Made by a program: the position numbers and the translations under genes. From Gammaproteobacteria bacterium (lineage in GTDB: Bacteria; Pseudomonadota; Gammaproteobacteria; GRL18): DNA of 7,125 nucleotides. Shown piece after piece: positions 7,027-7,125 of the stretch (the first letter of the stretch is position 1; the number at the start of each line of letters is the position of its first letter). The stretch lies in assembly GCA_024511395.1 (NCBI GenBank), contig JANELJ010000114.1:1-7125 (forward strand), given 5' to 3'. Under the pieces are notes generated by a model, which saw nothing but the letters and a program-made list of their open reading frames with translations, did no database searches and was not told the DNA's origin.

Positions 7027-7125
7027 TGTAACTACTCAGTATAAATTAAAGTAAGGTAGAGTACCTGCAGACAGTCACGGTCAAATACACTGAATAAATG
7101 GAATGGTTCGCCCCACTCTCTAACG
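7027..7125. other. Downstream flank without a recognised gene
   Basis: This A/T-rich stretch has no clear intrinsic terminator; the only hairpin is AGGTA-gag-TACCT, a 5-bp stem around 7054-7066 without a T-run. An ATG at 7098 opens a frame (MEWFAPLSN) that runs off the window, but it has no ribosome binding site. On the reverse strand a frame is open from the window end and could be the tail of a convergent gene. Neither can be supported from so little sequence. Confidence 0.3.

Noticed and set aside
7098..7125. Start of a further gene (MEWFAPLSN).
   Set aside because: Nine codons, no ribosome binding site and no recognisable sequence.

Overview
This window holds a six-gene, single-strand cluster for the Rod (elongasome) system, which builds the lateral cell wall of rod-shaped bacteria. 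The order on the + strand is mreB, mreC, mreD, mrdA (PBP2), rodA and mltB, followed by about 100 bases in which I recognise nothing. The protein sequences are of gammaproteobacterial type: MreB, PBP2 and RodA align by eye with the E. coli proteins along their length, and RodA even keeps the catalytic Asp at residue 262. I estimate base composition as moderate, with no obvious change along the window. In E. coli the mreBCD and mrdAB genes lie at separate loci, so this joined arrangement with mltB at the end points to another gammaproteobacterial lineage. I cannot name the genus.

Layout: bases 1-189 are a leader with a possible stem-loop and a weak promoter candidate. mreB (190-1239) is followed by a 149-base gap with a perfect 8-bp hairpin, a plausible internal promoter and the mreC ribosome binding site. 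mreC appears to start at an AUU codon at 1389, not at the first conventional start, GTG at 1440. From mreC on the genes are tightly packed: mreC/mreD overlap by 8 bases, mreD/mrdA are 8 bases apart, mrdA/rodA overlap by 8 bases, and rodA/mltB are 30 bases apart. This indicates one transcript with translational coupling.

How the genes work together (family knowledge): MreB filaments under the inner membrane organise a complex with MreC, MreD, the SEDS glycan polymerase RodA and its partner transpeptidase PBP2. RodA polymerises lipid II, PBP2 crosslinks the new strands, and MreC activates the pair. MltB is a lytic transglycosylase that cuts glycan strands, plausibly making room for insertion or trimming new strands.

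I see no undescribed system here; this is core cell-wall machinery. The points worth a second look are the AUU start of mreC, a KTS in place of KTG in the third transpeptidase motif of PBP2, and a lysine-rich repeat tail on PBP2 whose DNA carries an in-frame A_AAA_AAG slippery heptamer. A -1 shift there would remove most of the tail.
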